Counted from the first letter of the stretch, positions 32,417-41,323 are shown. The stretch: DNA of 64,000 nt from JBKCUI01 sp052161605 (GCA_052161605.1 CP197409.1), one strand, 5' to 3'. Numbers and translations: made by a program. The notes: generated by a model from the sequence alone, not told the origin.

Positions 32417-33250
32417 ATGATGACTAAATGCACTAAAACTTACGGAGCAACAACGGAGAATACATTCCGATGTGTTCCTTCACCATTGAAGCTCGCTGTT
32501 GCACTCTCTCTGCTGTCCGTAACCCTCCCTAGCGCAGCCTTTGCTCAGTGGGGATCTAGCGGCGGTTCAAATGGTAGTTACTCAATGTTGAGTTATGGCA
32601 GCAATGGAGGTGGATACGGAAGCAGCGGCAGCTTCGCGGGTGGATCGTCAGGAGGTGGAGGGGCTGTTGGGCGTTTCGTATCGCGAATTCACGAACGCCA
32701 TGCTGCACGACGAGCAACAAGGCAGAGTACTGGCTACGGATCGTCGGGTGGCTACGGATCGTCGGGTGGCTACGGATCGTCGGGTGGCTACGGATCAGCA
32801 GGTGGCTACGGATCAGCAGGTGGCTATGGATCAGCAGGTGGTGCAACTTTGCAGCACCATGGCGTTTCAACAAGACTTAACCGTTCATCGAATCAACCTT
32901 TTGTCCAATCAGCAGTATCAACATCACCTACGGTGGTCATCGATTCAAGAAAGAGCACGTCAGTTAACCTTGTTGCCAAGGTTCCTGCTGGCGCAAAAAT
33001 CTACATCAACGAGAAGCTTACGAGAACCACAGGAAGCCACCGTTCATTTGTCAGCAGAAACTTGCAGCCAGGGAGTGTGTACCAATTCACAGTTCGTGCA
33101 GAAATGCCAGACGCCAGTGGCAAGCTTATTTCTGAAACTCAGCAGGTTTCGGCAACTGTAGGTGAATCTAAGTTTTTGGAGTTCATGTTGAAAGGTAGCT
33201 CACCGATGCTGTTGGTGACTAGTCAGCATTCCGGTAACAAGCAACGCTAG
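32417..33250 (+). CDS. Secreted Gly/Tyr-repeat protein with TIGR03000-like C-terminus
   Basis: 277 residues from ATG 32417; a TTG at 32411 and an ATG at 32420 are alternatives. A signal peptide (LAVALSLLSVTLPSAAFA) precedes a Gly/Ser-rich stretch, six tandem YGSSGG/YGSAGG repeats (residues about 106-141) and a C-terminal domain resembling TIGR03000: VPAGAKIYINEKLTRTTGSHRSFVSRNLQPGSVYQFTVRAEM. TIGR03000 is a small, mostly planctomycete-specific beta domain. Export is likely; a surface or matrix role is inference. A Ser-rich linker joins the repeat to this domain. Confidence 0.78.
   Translation: MMTKCTKTYGATTENTFRCVPSPLKLAVALSLLSVTLPSAAFAQWGSSGGSNGSYSMLSYGSNGGGYGSSGSFAGGSSGGGGAVGRFVSRIHERHAARRATRQSTGYGSSGGYGSSGGYGSSGGYGSAGGYGSAGGYGSAGGATLQHHGVSTRLNRSSNQPFVQSAVSTSPTVVIDSRKSTSVNLVAKVPAGAKIYINEKLTRTTGSHRSFVSRNLQPGSVYQFTVRAEMPDASGKLISETQQVSATVGESKFLEFMLKGSSPMLLVTSQHSGNKQR
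32732..32839 (+). repeat. 18-bp coding tandem repeat, six copies
   Basis: Six in-frame copies of an 18-base unit (GGCTACGGATCGTCGGGT and variants) encode GYGSSG x3 then GYGSAG x3. Copies 1-3 are identical in the SSG form; copies 4-6 share TCAGCA, with one TAT for TAC in copy 6. The block arrangement suggests stepwise duplication. Confidence 0.92.
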
Positions 33251-33309
33251 AGATACAAAACTGAATTGATGGTTTCAGATAGAAAATGGAAGAATCGTAG
33301 GAGACAATC

Positions 33310-33852
33310 ATGACGACCACTGCTGGAGATGAAAAGCTCGGTGAGCCTAATGGACATGTGATGATGCGACATGCAAGAATGTTTTTTGGCCTGTGCCTTG
33401 TTGTTTCGCTGATCGCAACCATAGTACTGTTCATCTTCAATCGTCAAGCAGCTTACATCGCAGCCTTGCCAGTGCCACCTCTTTTTCTTGCTCTCATCGT
33501 CGTAAGCTATTTGGAGAAAAAATCGCGAGTAAAAAAAATTCGAGTCAGGCATCAGGCTACGATTTCGCCCGAGGAAGTTGAAATGAACGTTCAATACGCG
33601 GGCATCTATACGGCCATTGGCCTCATCATGCTATTCGCTACCGCCACTTTTATTGTCGCTGCGACCATGTTTGATGACTGGGCAAAGGTTGGGCTCGCCG
33701 CAACCGTTCTGTTCATGCTAGTCGTCCTGATTATCCTCCCTTATATCCCTTTATTCATCGAGAATGCCGCCCAGGATGAACGCGATAAGCTTGGGCGTGA
33801 AGCTCTAAAGGCTGAAGGCGACGACCGCAACGGGCATGATCCAACCTCATAA
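33310..33852 (+). CDS. Four-helix membrane protein of unknown function
   Basis: 180 residues. Hydrophobic segments: MFFGLCLVVSLIATIVLFIF, AALPVPPLFLALIVVSYL, GIYTAIGLIMLFATATFIVAA and LAATVLFMLVVLIILPYIPLF. A central basic stretch (LEKKSRVKKIRVRHQ) lies between helices 2 and 3 and the tail is acidic. No family is recognised with confidence. A GGAGACAATC site precedes the ATG. It follows the secreted Gly-rich gene by 59 bases, so they may be co-transcribed. Confidence 0.65.
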   Translation: MTTTAGDEKLGEPNGHVMMRHARMFFGLCLVVSLIATIVLFIFNRQAAYIAALPVPPLFLALIVVSYLEKKSRVKKIRVRHQATISPEEVEMNVQYAGIYTAIGLIMLFATATFIVAATMFDDWAKVGLAATVLFMLVVLIILPYIPLFIENAAQDERDKLGREALKAEGDDRNGHDPTS

Positions 33853-34111
33853 GTCAGGCTCAAGAGAACCCACCAAGGGCATGTTTGCCTAAAACTGAAG
33901 GCGAATTACAAACAAGACGAACGCCGAATAAGACAATAAGACGAAGATACGGACGATCGAGAATCACCAAACCTCATAATCTATGGAATTGACCGCAATG
34001 CTTACCTCTTAGCTTAACGCTTGCGCGCTGAATGACTGGGGAATGGGCTGTTGACAACCAATTGCTCTCAGTTCAGACTCTAGGAAATCCACAAAATGAA
34101 ATCGGTAGATT

Positions 34112-35221
34112 ATGAAATGGTCTTGGAAACTCGGTGAGATTCGTGGCATTGGCGTTTATATGCATGCCACGTTCTTAATTCTGATCGGCTTTGTTGTTCT
34201 AAGTCATTACTCAGCGGGTCATAGTTTGGGGAAAACGCTAGAAGGCGTTGGCTTCATTCTCGCTATTTTCGCGTGTGTGGTGCTGCACGAATTTGGACAT
34301 GCGTTCATGGCAGCCCGCTACGGAATCAAGACAAAGGATATTACGCTGTTACCCATCGGAGGCATCGCACGCCTGGAACGCATGCCAGAAAAACCGATGG
34401 AGGAGTTGTGGGTAGCGCTCGCTGGTCCGGCGGTCAACGTCGTCATTGCCGCGGGCTTGTTTGCCTGGCTTTGGTTCGCTAGCGCGCTCGCACCTCTAGA
34501 ACAGGTCAGCGTAACCAGCGGACCGTTTCTCGAGCGGCTACTGTTTGTCAACGTCATTTTGGTTGTCTTCAACATGCTTCCTGCCTTTCCAATGGATGGT
34601 GGGCGTGTACTGCGGGCGTTGTTGGCGACAAGACTCGAATACGCACATGCTACCCAGATTGCTGCAAATATTGGCCAGGCGATGGCATTATTCTTCGCCT
34701 TCATTGGCTTCTTCGTCAATCCGTTTCTAATTTTCATCGCTCTATTCGTTTGGATCGGGGCAACACAGGAAGCTAGCATGGCGACGATGAAATCCGCACT
34801 TGGCGGCATTCCTGTGAAGCGCGCGATGATGACCGATTTTCGCTCCCTAAATCCAAGTGATACTCTGCAGCGTGCAATCGAACTTGTCTTGGCGACGCCG
34901 CAGCAGGATTTCCCGGTCGTGGATGATGGCACGGTAGTTGGCGTTCTCCCTAGTCGCGAACTGATGTTGGCATTGCAAAGACAAGGGCAAGACGCTCTGG
35001 TAAGCGATGTCATGCGTCGTGACTTTCTATCTGTTGATGCCAATGACATGCTCGACAAAGCCCTTATGCAAGTGCAAGCGTCTGAATGTTGCTCGACGGC
35101 TCCGGTAATGCAGCACAACGCCATGGTTGGACTGTTGACTGCCGAGAATGTTCGCGAATTCTTACTCATTGCTGCAGCTCTCGGCGAGCAACAGAAGCAG
35201 AAAGCTGCTTTATTGTCATAA
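34112..35221 (+). CDS. Site-2 protease family membrane metalloprotease with CBS region
   Basis: 369 residues of the M50 (site-2/Rip1-like) intramembrane protease family. Zinc site H59-E60-x2-H63 (VLHEFGHAF) and Asp162 in NMLPAFPMDGGRV are intact. Multiple hydrophobic helices span residues 1-220; residues about 235-350 form a CBS-pair region (VKRAMMTDFRSLNPSDTLQ, FPVVDDGTVVGVL, VSDVMRRDFLSVD). CBS domains usually sense adenine nucleotides, so proteolysis may be energy- or signal-regulated. Homologues cleave anti-sigma factors or other membrane regulators; the substrate here is unknown. The ATG at 34112 starts MKWSWKLGEIRG. Confidence 0.9.
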   Translation: MKWSWKLGEIRGIGVYMHATFLILIGFVVLSHYSAGHSLGKTLEGVGFILAIFACVVLHEFGHAFMAARYGIKTKDITLLPIGGIARLERMPEKPMEELWVALAGPAVNVVIAAGLFAWLWFASALAPLEQVSVTSGPFLERLLFVNVILVVFNMLPAFPMDGGRVLRALLATRLEYAHATQIAANIGQAMALFFAFIGFFVNPFLIFIALFVWIGATQEASMATMKSALGGIPVKRAMMTDFRSLNPSDTLQRAIELVLATPQQDFPVVDDGTVVGVLPSRELMLALQRQGQDALVSDVMRRDFLSVDANDMLDKALMQVQASECCSTAPVMQHNAMVGLLTAENVREFLLIAAALGEQQKQKAALLS

Positions 35222-35408
35222 ATCCTTCGCAAAGCGAAGAACTTATTCAGACAATTTGCGTAAGCGAACGGCGTGGTGGAATCAACTATGAGATTATCCG
35301 ATTCTACTCTATTCAACTCTTGCTCCGCATCTGTAACAATCCTAGTCATGCTCGCAGATAGCGAGCTGAATCTATGTTTGTAAATCCGCCTGAGTAAAGG
35401 ATGCCTCA

Positions 35409-35624
35409 ATGCCACTTCTAACCCCCTCCAATCCCGATCAAAAACGACTTGGGAAAGTATTGTATCGGGCGTCAAGAATCACGACCGATGAAATTAAATC
35501 GCGAGCAGCTCGGATTGCGCGTAAATGGACGGTTGCTCAAAGAGCTGAACGTCAACGTCTGGGCGTTGCGAAACGCGAATGGCTATTTCGATTCATTAAC
35601 AACTTTTCCAACGATAAGGATTAA
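35409..35624 (+). CDS. Small basic protein
   Basis: 71 residues: MPLLTPSNPDQKRLGKVLYR, then RITTDEIKSRAARIARKWTV, ending NNFSNDKD. Rich in Arg/Lys with amphipathic helices; AAAGGA lies upstream. An overlapping frame at 35449 has no comparable start context. No known family is recognised; a nucleic-acid-binding role is only a possibility from charge. It precedes the CsbD-like gene by 6 bases, so the two are probably one transcript. Confidence 0.5.
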   Translation: MPLLTPSNPDQKRLGKVLYRASRITTDEIKSRAARIARKWTVAQRAERQRLGVAKREWLFRFINNFSNDKD

Positions 35625-35630
35625 ATCACG

Positions 35631-35843
35631 ATGGCAGGTATAGCAAAAAGGTCAGCAAGGCAGCGATTCCATCATGGAATCATTACCACCTTTGGAAAAC
35701 TTGATACTCTGGATATAGAGCAACTCGATGGGTCCTCAGCACAGTTGGTGGGGCTCGTGATGACGAGGTACGGCTGGAGTAGCGCTGAAGCGCAGCATAA
35801 GGTCGAGCAATTCATGACGCGAATGTCTAATGGCTCTTTGTGA
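35631..35843 (+). CDS. CsbD-like small stress protein
   Basis: 70 residues. The stretch FGKLDTLDIEQLDGSSAQLVGLVMTRYGWSSAEAQ, where the family has a WGKLTDDDLDVIDG...QLVG..RYGYS..EA pattern, matches the CsbD (PF05532) C-terminal half, but the usual N-terminal repeat is not obvious. CsbD-type proteins are abundant general stress proteins of unknown activity. It shares the transcript direction of the preceding basic protein. The assignment is by visible pattern only. Confidence 0.6.
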   Translation: MAGIAKRSARQRFHHGIITTFGKLDTLDIEQLDGSSAQLVGLVMTRYGWSSAEAQHKVEQFMTRMSNGSL

Positions 35844-35899
35844 TGGCTGCGTAATGACTCTCGCAGCCTATCCAACGAAACCATCCATCAACTCCGTTG

Positions 35900-38071
35900 T
35901 CAGGGGCTGTTTACCTGCCTGATTTGCCGAGTTGTGGCAATTCCTAACTTTCGCATTTTGCCGTAGAGAGTGGTCGGCTTTAGCCCAAGCAGCGTCGCAG
36001 CTCCATTGGAACCGTAGATCTTACCGCCCGTGCGTGCCAATGCGTCTCGAATGGTCTCCCGTTCCATGTTGGCGAACGATCGATTCTGACTTGGAAGCGA
36101 TGAGCTGTTCGGAACAACTCCGGTTAACCATGAGGCATCGACGACTAAGTTGTCGTCGCTGCTGACAACCATGGCACGCTCGACGATGTTCTCAAGTTCA
36201 CGAATATTGCCGGGCCAGTGGTAACTCATCAACAATTCCATTGTTTGTCGCGCCACGCCTTTGATTCGCTTGTTGAGCTTCCGGCTGAATCGCTCAATGA
36301 AGTGATTTAACAATGCTGGGATGTCCTCCCGGCGCTCTCGCAACGGAGGGACATGAATCGGAAATACGTTGAGACGATAATAGAGATCCTCACGAAAACG
36401 ACCTGCATCCACGGCATTTTTCAAGTCGCGATTAGATGCGGTGATAACCCGAATGTTGATAGGAATAGGCTCACTGCCCCCCACTCTCTCGATAGTCCGC
36501 TCCTGGAGAACGCGAAGTAGCATGACCTGCGTCTCAAGTGGGACTTCCGATATTTCATCCAAAAAGATGCTTCCGCCATGAGCCAGCTCAAATCGGCCCT
36601 TACGCCGCTCGGAGGCACCGGTGAACGCACCCGACTCGTGACCAAACAACTCACTCGTTATCAAATTGGCGGACAAGGCAGCACAATTAACTTTCACCAT
36701 CAGCTGTTCGCGTCGCTGGCTAGCGTCGTGGATGGCACGAGCAATCAGTTCCTTTCCGGTGCCCGTCTCGCCAAGGATCAGCACGGTCGAGTCAACTTCC
36801 GCGACCTGTTCGATAGCGACGCGAACCTGACTCATGGAACGGCTATCTCCAATGATATTCGTTATGCCTTGGGTCGAACGGATCTCATCGCGGAGGTAGA
36901 CATTCTGTTGTTCCAGATCCGCTTTCAGGCGACTGATTTCGTTAAAGGTTGAGGCATTGGCGAGCGCGATGGAAAGCTGACCGCAGACTTCGCTCAATAA
37001 TCCCATGTCCCAATGATCCGGCTCGTTGGCGCGGCGCGAAATGAGCCCCAAGACAGCCACACTCTGCTCGCGAGATTGCAGGGGTAGGTAGACCATTGAG
37101 CCGTAGCCCATGTCCCGCAACATCTGATCTTCTGGGAATTGCGATGTCTCCTCCAAGCGACGAACGACACGAGGCATGCCATGCTGCATGACCCAATCAA
37201 ACGCCGAACCAGGGAGCGCCCGAGTGGGGACCTCAACGCAATGACCATCGGCACCCTGATATTCGATGGCAAAGCCATTGCGAGCCAATCCAAATTCATG
37301 GGTGGTGAGGAGACTTATTCGGTCGCACCCCAGCAGCTTTTGGATCTCAGCAGCAGCCAATTGAAAGATCTCCCGAATGTCCAAACTAGAATTGATGATC
37401 CGGCTTAGCTCTACTAACAATCGGTATCGTTGTTCGGAAGCCCGCAATTCACGAGTCTGCTTTTCCACTTCGCTCTTGAGAAGATCCAGAAACTCGTCCT
37501 TCGTCTTATTGGCTTCCACTAACTCCGCCTGCTTTTGGCGAAGCTCGTGGATCAACTGTGTCCGCTCTACGCTAATGGCGATATGACCTGCTAGTGGTCG
37601 CAACAGTGCAACGTGCTGTTCGGTGTAAGTATGAGGTTGGCGGCTTGAAAAGAACACAACGCCAATTGGCTGACCATTGGCGATAAGCGGCAGAGTTAAA
37701 CTGGATCTCATGCCTTCCCGAACGATCAGACCAGTCGATGCAGAATTAGGTTTGTTCTGCAAGTAAACCTGTAAATCCTCAATGATTCGAGGCTGTCCGT
37801 GCTCTAGCAAGAGAGCAAGAGTGGAACCTGCGATGCGGGCTGCGTAGCCGACTTTCAGAGCAACCGGCCCATCCGAGCGACAGGAACTCAGTCGCAACAG
37901 GCCAGTTTTTTCTTCCAACAGTGCGACCGCAATCCGGTTGTAGGGAACGAATCCTTGGAAACGGTCAAACACGGAATCGAATAGCTCTTCAAAACTCTGC
38001 CCCATATTGAGCTGTTCGAGCAATCGCTCATTGAGGCGCTCTACCGGATGGGAGCTTGTTGATAGAGGCAT
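35900..38071 (-). CDS. Sigma-54-dependent transcriptional activator with GAF domains
   Basis: 723 residues. Two N-terminal GAF-like sensor regions (about 20-170 and 215-380) precede an AAA+ core with Walker A GETGTGKE (about 437), the sigma-54-contacting GAFTGA loop (about 483), Walker B SIFLDEIS and the arginine-rich sensor region. A Fis-type helix-turn-helix closes the protein (about 675-715; GSNGAATLLGLKPTTLYGKM). This is the FhlA/NorR-type layout: a ligand or redox signal on GAF relieves repression and the protein activates sigma-54 RNA polymerase at -24/-12 promoters. It diverges from the ferredoxin-SUF genes, whose spacer carries such an element. The ligand is unknown. Confidence 0.93.
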   Translation of the reverse strand: MPLSTSSHPVERLNERLLEQLNMGQSFEELFDSVFDRFQGFVPYNRIAVALLEEKTGLLRLSSCRSDGPVALKVGYAARIAGSTLALLLEHGQPRIIEDLQVYLQNKPNSASTGLIVREGMRSSLTLPLIANGQPIGVVFFSSRQPHTYTEQHVALLRPLAGHIAISVERTQLIHELRQKQAELVEANKTKDEFLDLLKSEVEKQTRELRASEQRYRLLVELSRIINSSLDIREIFQLAAAEIQKLLGCDRISLLTTHEFGLARNGFAIEYQGADGHCVEVPTRALPGSAFDWVMQHGMPRVVRRLEETSQFPEDQMLRDMGYGSMVYLPLQSREQSVAVLGLISRRANEPDHWDMGLLSEVCGQLSIALANASTFNEISRLKADLEQQNVYLRDEIRSTQGITNIIGDSRSMSQVRVAIEQVAEVDSTVLILGETGTGKELIARAIHDASQRREQLMVKVNCAALSANLITSELFGHESGAFTGASERRKGRFELAHGGSIFLDEISEVPLETQVMLLRVLQERTIERVGGSEPIPINIRVITASNRDLKNAVDAGRFREDLYYRLNVFPIHVPPLRERREDIPALLNHFIERFSRKLNKRIKGVARQTMELLMSYHWPGNIRELENIVERAMVVSSDDNLVVDASWLTGVVPNSSSLPSQNRSFANMERETIRDALARTGGKIYGSNGAATLLGLKPTTLYGKMRKLGIATTRQIRQVNSP

Positions 38072-38334
38072 TTGCCTTCTTTCCCTTCAACCAAATATAG
38101 ATATTCGACGAAATGTGGTCAGCGTGCTGAGCGATACCGCATTATAGGTCATTTGCACAGGGAAAAACTGCAGATGCGAAGAATTGCAAGAGGCTTGTCT
38201 ACTAAAAATGCTATGCACAGGGCATCAAAATGTCCAAATATGGTCATTGTGTACGCTTTTGATGGAAGGCAAGGAGATGCTGCAAGTTGCTTTTAGACAA
38301 GGACTTATGGCTTTTGTTTTCCTTTTGGTCGGTT

Positions 38335-38350
38335 TGGCGCGCCATTCGCT
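38335..38350 (+). promoter_or_regulatory. Sigma-54 -24/-12 promoter candidate
   Basis: TGGCGCGCCATTCGCT matches the consensus TGGCACRNNNNTTGCW at all but two informative positions, with GG and GC ten bases apart as required. It points toward the ferredoxin gene (ATG 38410) and is upstream of the SUF genes. The divergent gene encodes a sigma-54 activator. Two TGCACAGGG copies (38154-38162, 38214-38222) lie upstream at activator-site-like distances. A palindromic GGCGCGCC inside the element makes a chance match possible. Confidence 0.5.
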
Positions 38351-38409
38351 TCTTAGTCCTGTTGAGAAAAGTGTTTCCTCGGCTGAAAACCGTATTCGGG
38401 GTGAAAGCA

Positions 38410-38694
38410 ATGGCTCATGTCGTGACGGAAGCGTGTCTTGATTGCAAGCACGCAGAGTGCGTAGCCGTTTGTCCTTCGAACAGTTTTCGCGAAGGGGAGC
38501 GGATGATGTTTATCGATCCAGAACAGTGTATTGACTGTGAGGCTTGCGTGGCTGCCTGTCCGGTAGACGCCATTTTTCACGAGGATGATTTGTTGGCGGA
38601 GTGGCTGCCGTACCGAGATTTGAATGCTACGATGGCACGCCAAAGTCCTGCCGCATTACCAACACTAACTAACCCAAAAAACTTCAAAAATTAG
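38410..38694 (+). CDS. Seven-iron ferredoxin (FdxA-like)
   Basis: 94 residues from ATG 38410; a longer frame to 38287 lacks a ribosome binding site. Cysteines are at 9, 12, 17 and 21 (CLDCKHAECVAVC), then 40, 43, 46 and 50 (CIDCEACVAAC). This spacing matches Azotobacter ferredoxin I (FdxA), which carries one [3Fe-4S] and one [4Fe-4S] cluster. It is the first gene of a run into the SUF cluster (12 bases before the sufA-like gene), so it may supply electrons to Fe-S assembly or be a client. The C-terminal tail is shorter than in FdI. Confidence 0.85.
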   Translation: MAHVVTEACLDCKHAECVAVCPSNSFREGERMMFIDPEQCIDCEACVAACPVDAIFHEDDLLAEWLPYRDLNATMARQSPAALPTLTNPKNFKN

Positions 38695-38705
38695 GGAGAA
38701 TGCCA

Positions 38706-39038
38706 ATGGCTGTCCAATTAACCGAGCGGGCTGCGGACGAATTGAAAAAGTTTATTGCTGACCAACAGTTACCAGACACAGTCGCTCTGCGAATCGGTGT
38801 CGTAGGTGGTGGCTGCAGTGGTTTTGAATACAAGCTTGGCTTCGATGAAAATGTGAATGAAGAAGCTGACTCGGTTAGGGAGCTACACGGAATCCGGGTA
38901 GTTGTGGATAAGAAGAGCTCGCTGTTGCTAGACGGAACCGAGGTCGATTTTCACGAGTCTCTGGAAAAGCGAGGCTTTGTGTTCAACAATCCCAATGCTG
39001 TGAAGTCTTGTGGCTGCGGCAGTTCGTTCTCGGCTTAG
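38706..39038 (+). CDS. A-type Fe-S carrier (SufA/ErpA/IscA-like)
   Basis: 110 residues from ATG 38706, preferred over ATG 38700 because AGGGAGA lies at a better distance. HesB/IscA fold with the three cluster-ligand cysteines C37 (GGGCSGF) and C102/C104 (SCGCGSS). A-type carriers receive Fe-S clusters from the SufBCD scaffold and pass them to apo-proteins. It sits between the ferredoxin and sufB. Which subtype (SufA, ErpA or IscA) is not decidable from the sequence. Confidence 0.9.
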   Translation: MAVQLTERAADELKKFIADQQLPDTVALRIGVVGGGCSGFEYKLGFDENVNEEADSVRELHGIRVVVDKKSSLLLDGTEVDFHESLEKRGFVFNNPNAVKSCGCGSSFSA

Positions 39039-39092
39039 CCCCAAACCATTTGACTATTTATTGTCCCAGAGAACCGATTTGGAGTATCTGCA

Positions 39093-40538
39093 ATGACAAC
39101 GGAAAATGCGTTGCTGAAAGAGTATTCAGAACGCGAATACCAACATGGCTTCGTTACTGAGATCGAAGCGGATGCGATTCCGCCCGGCTTGAGTGAAGAT
39201 GTCGTTCGGCTGATTTCAGAAAAGAAAGATGAGCCTGGATGGTTGCTGGACTGGCGTCTGAAGGCGTATCGTCATTGGTTGACGCTCGAGGAGCCCGTGT
39301 GGCATAACGTTCAATATCCGCGCATCGACTACCAGAAATCAGTTTACTATTCAGCGCCGAAACAACGTCCCAAGCTCAACAGCTTGGACGAGGTGGATCC
39401 CGTATTGCTAGAGACCTATGCGAAGCTTGGCATTTCGCTGGAAGAGCAAAAGGCTTTATCCGGAGTTGCCGTCGATGCGGTGTTCGATAGTGTTTCCGTA
39501 GCAACCACCTTTAAAGAGACATTGGAAAAGCATGGTGTTATCTTCTGTGCGTTCTCGGAAGCGGTTCACAAGTATCCGGACCTAGTGCAAAAGTACTTGG
39601 GATCGGTCGTGCCCTATTCCGACAATTTCTTTGCGACCTTGAACTCAGCGGTCTTCAGCGATGGCTCCTTCTGCTTCATTCCCGCCGGGGTTCGTTGCCC
39701 TATGGAGCTGTCAACCTACTTCCGCATCAATGCGCAAAACACCGGACAGTTCGAACGGACGTTGATCATCGCGGAAGCGGGCAGCTACGTCAGCTATCTG
39801 GAAGGATGCACAGCGCCGAAACGAGATGAGAATCAGCTTCATGCTGCGGTGGTCGAGTTGGTCGCGTTGGAAGATGCCCAGATCAAATACTCGACGGTGC
39901 AGAATTGGTACCCTGGAGACGCAGAGGGGCGTGGTGGCATCTACAACTTTGTAACCAAGCGTGGAGCTTGTCGAGGCGATAACTCCAAAATCTCTTGGAC
40001 CCAAGTTGAAACCGGATCGGCGATCACTTGGAAGTACCCCAGCGTCATCCTGCAGGGTGACAATTCCGTCGGCGAATTTTATTCGGTTGCTTTGACCGCC
40101 AATCATCAGCAAGCGGATACGGGGACCAAAATGATCCATATCGGCAAGAACACCAAGAGTACGATTATCTCAAAGGGTATATCAGCCGGTCAGGGGCAGA
40201 ACAGCTACCGCGGTCTGGTCAAGATTCAGAAGGGTGCGACCAACGCTCGCAATTTTTCTCAGTGCGATTCGTTGCTGATTGGCGATCAGTGTGGAGCCCA
40301 TACCTTTCCCTACATTGAAGTTCGAAATACATCGTCAAAAGTGGAGCACGAAGCTTCGACTTCGAAAGTGGGTGAGGACCAGATCTATTACTGTCGGCAG
40401 CGCGGTCTGCCTACAGAAGACGCGGTGAATATGATCGTCAACGGATTTTGTAAGGAAGTCTACGATGCACTTCCTATGGAATTTGCCGTGGAAGCCCGAA
40501 AACTCCTCAGCGTCAGCCTCGAAGGTAGCGTTGGATAA
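39093..40538 (+). CDS. sufB: Fe-S cluster assembly protein SufB
   Basis: 481 residues, the scaffold subunit of SufBC2D on which [4Fe-4S] clusters are built. Family landmarks: SVYYSAPKQ, the RTLIIAEAGSYVSYLEGC region and the key Cys in YCRQRGLPTEDAVNMIVNGF (equivalent to E. coli C405). Length is typical (~480-495). It begins 54 bases after the A-type carrier and is followed by sufC after 26 bases. Confidence 0.96.
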   Translation: MTTENALLKEYSEREYQHGFVTEIEADAIPPGLSEDVVRLISEKKDEPGWLLDWRLKAYRHWLTLEEPVWHNVQYPRIDYQKSVYYSAPKQRPKLNSLDEVDPVLLETYAKLGISLEEQKALSGVAVDAVFDSVSVATTFKETLEKHGVIFCAFSEAVHKYPDLVQKYLGSVVPYSDNFFATLNSAVFSDGSFCFIPAGVRCPMELSTYFRINAQNTGQFERTLIIAEAGSYVSYLEGCTAPKRDENQLHAAVVELVALEDAQIKYSTVQNWYPGDAEGRGGIYNFVTKRGACRGDNSKISWTQVETGSAITWKYPSVILQGDNSVGEFYSVALTANHQQADTGTKMIHIGKNTKSTIISKGISAGQGQNSYRGLVKIQKGATNARNFSQCDSLLIGDQCGAHTFPYIEVRNTSSKVEHEASTSKVGEDQIYYCRQRGLPTEDAVNMIVNGFCKEVYDALPMEFAVEARKLLSVSLEGSVG

Positions 40539-40564
40539 ACAATACATCAAAAGGAAAACTAAAA

Positions 40565-41323
40565 ATGCTTGAAATTAAGAATCTGCATGCTCGTTCCGAG
40601 GATCGAGAAATCCTGCGGGGTATCAATCTGACCGTATCTGCTGGTGAAGTCCACGCGATCATGGGTCCCAACGGCTCCGGCAAAAGCACTCTGGCGCACG
40701 TGCTGGCTGGTCGTGAGGACTATGAAGTGACCGATGGTGAAGTGCTCTACTGCGGTAAGAACCTGCTGGAAATGGAGATCGAAGAGCGCGCGGCGGAAGG
40801 GATCTTCTTGGCCTATCAATACCCTGTCGAAATTCCTGGTGTTAGCAACAAGTATTTCTTGAAGGCCGCCATCAACTCCATTCGCAAGTATCGCCAACAA
40901 CCACTGATCGAAACGGTTGAGTTTTTGCGATTGCTCAAAGAGAAAATGGCTTGGCTGGGAATGGATAAGAGCATGATGGAACGCTCTGTCAACGAAGGCT
41001 TCTCAGGCGGGGAAAAGAAACGGAACGAAATTCTTCAAATGGCCATGTTGGAACCAAAGCTAGCGGTGCTAGACGAAACGGATTCCGGGCTGGATATCGA
41101 CGCCTTGAAGATCGTGGCAGATGGGGTGAATCGATTGCGAAGCCCTGACCGGGCCATCATTGTTGTGACGCACTATCAACGTTTGCTTGACTACATCGTG
41201 CCGGATTACGTTCACGTTCTGGCAGAAGGCCAGATCGCGCGGTCTGGCGACAAATCGCTGGCGCTTGAGCTAGAAGAGAATGGCTACGCATTTCTAGGGC
41301 CAACCGCTTCGGCGGGTGTTTGA
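40565..41323 (+). CDS. sufC: Fe-S cluster assembly ATPase SufC
   Basis: 252-residue ABC-type ATPase that drives the SufBCD scaffold. Walker A GPNGSGKST, signature GFSGGEKKRNEI, Walker B plus D-loop region LAVLDETDSGLDIDALK and the H-loop VVTHYQRLL are all intact. The GGEKKR signature is characteristic of SufC. ATG 40565 has AAGGAAAACTAAAA upstream. It precedes sufD by 45 bases. Confidence 0.97.
   Translation: MLEIKNLHARSEDREILRGINLTVSAGEVHAIMGPNGSGKSTLAHVLAGREDYEVTDGEVLYCGKNLLEMEIEERAAEGIFLAYQYPVEIPGVSNKYFLKAAINSIRKYRQQPLIETVEFLRLLKEKMAWLGMDKSMMERSVNEGFSGGEKKRNEILQMAMLEPKLAVLDETDSGLDIDALKIVADGVNRLRSPDRAIIVVTHYQRLLDYIVPDYVHVLAEGQIARSGDKSLALELEENGYAFLGPTASAGV

Noticed and set aside
32595..33161. 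Alternative frame of 188 residues over the Gly-rich gene
   Set aside because: Its repeats are only the 18-bp tandem DNA repeat read in another frame; the true frame has a signal peptide and a TIGR03000-like domain.
34051..34079. Perfect TTGACA before the M50 gene
   Set aside because: The segment 17 bases downstream (CAGACT) is a poor -10; not enough to call a promoter.
34318..35475. Long minus-strand frame (385 residues)
   Set aside because: It lies opposite the clearly real M50 protease gene and has no family features.
35449..35643. Frame of 64 residues overlapping the small basic protein
   Set aside because: It has no ribosome binding site or family match; the frame at 35409 is better supported.
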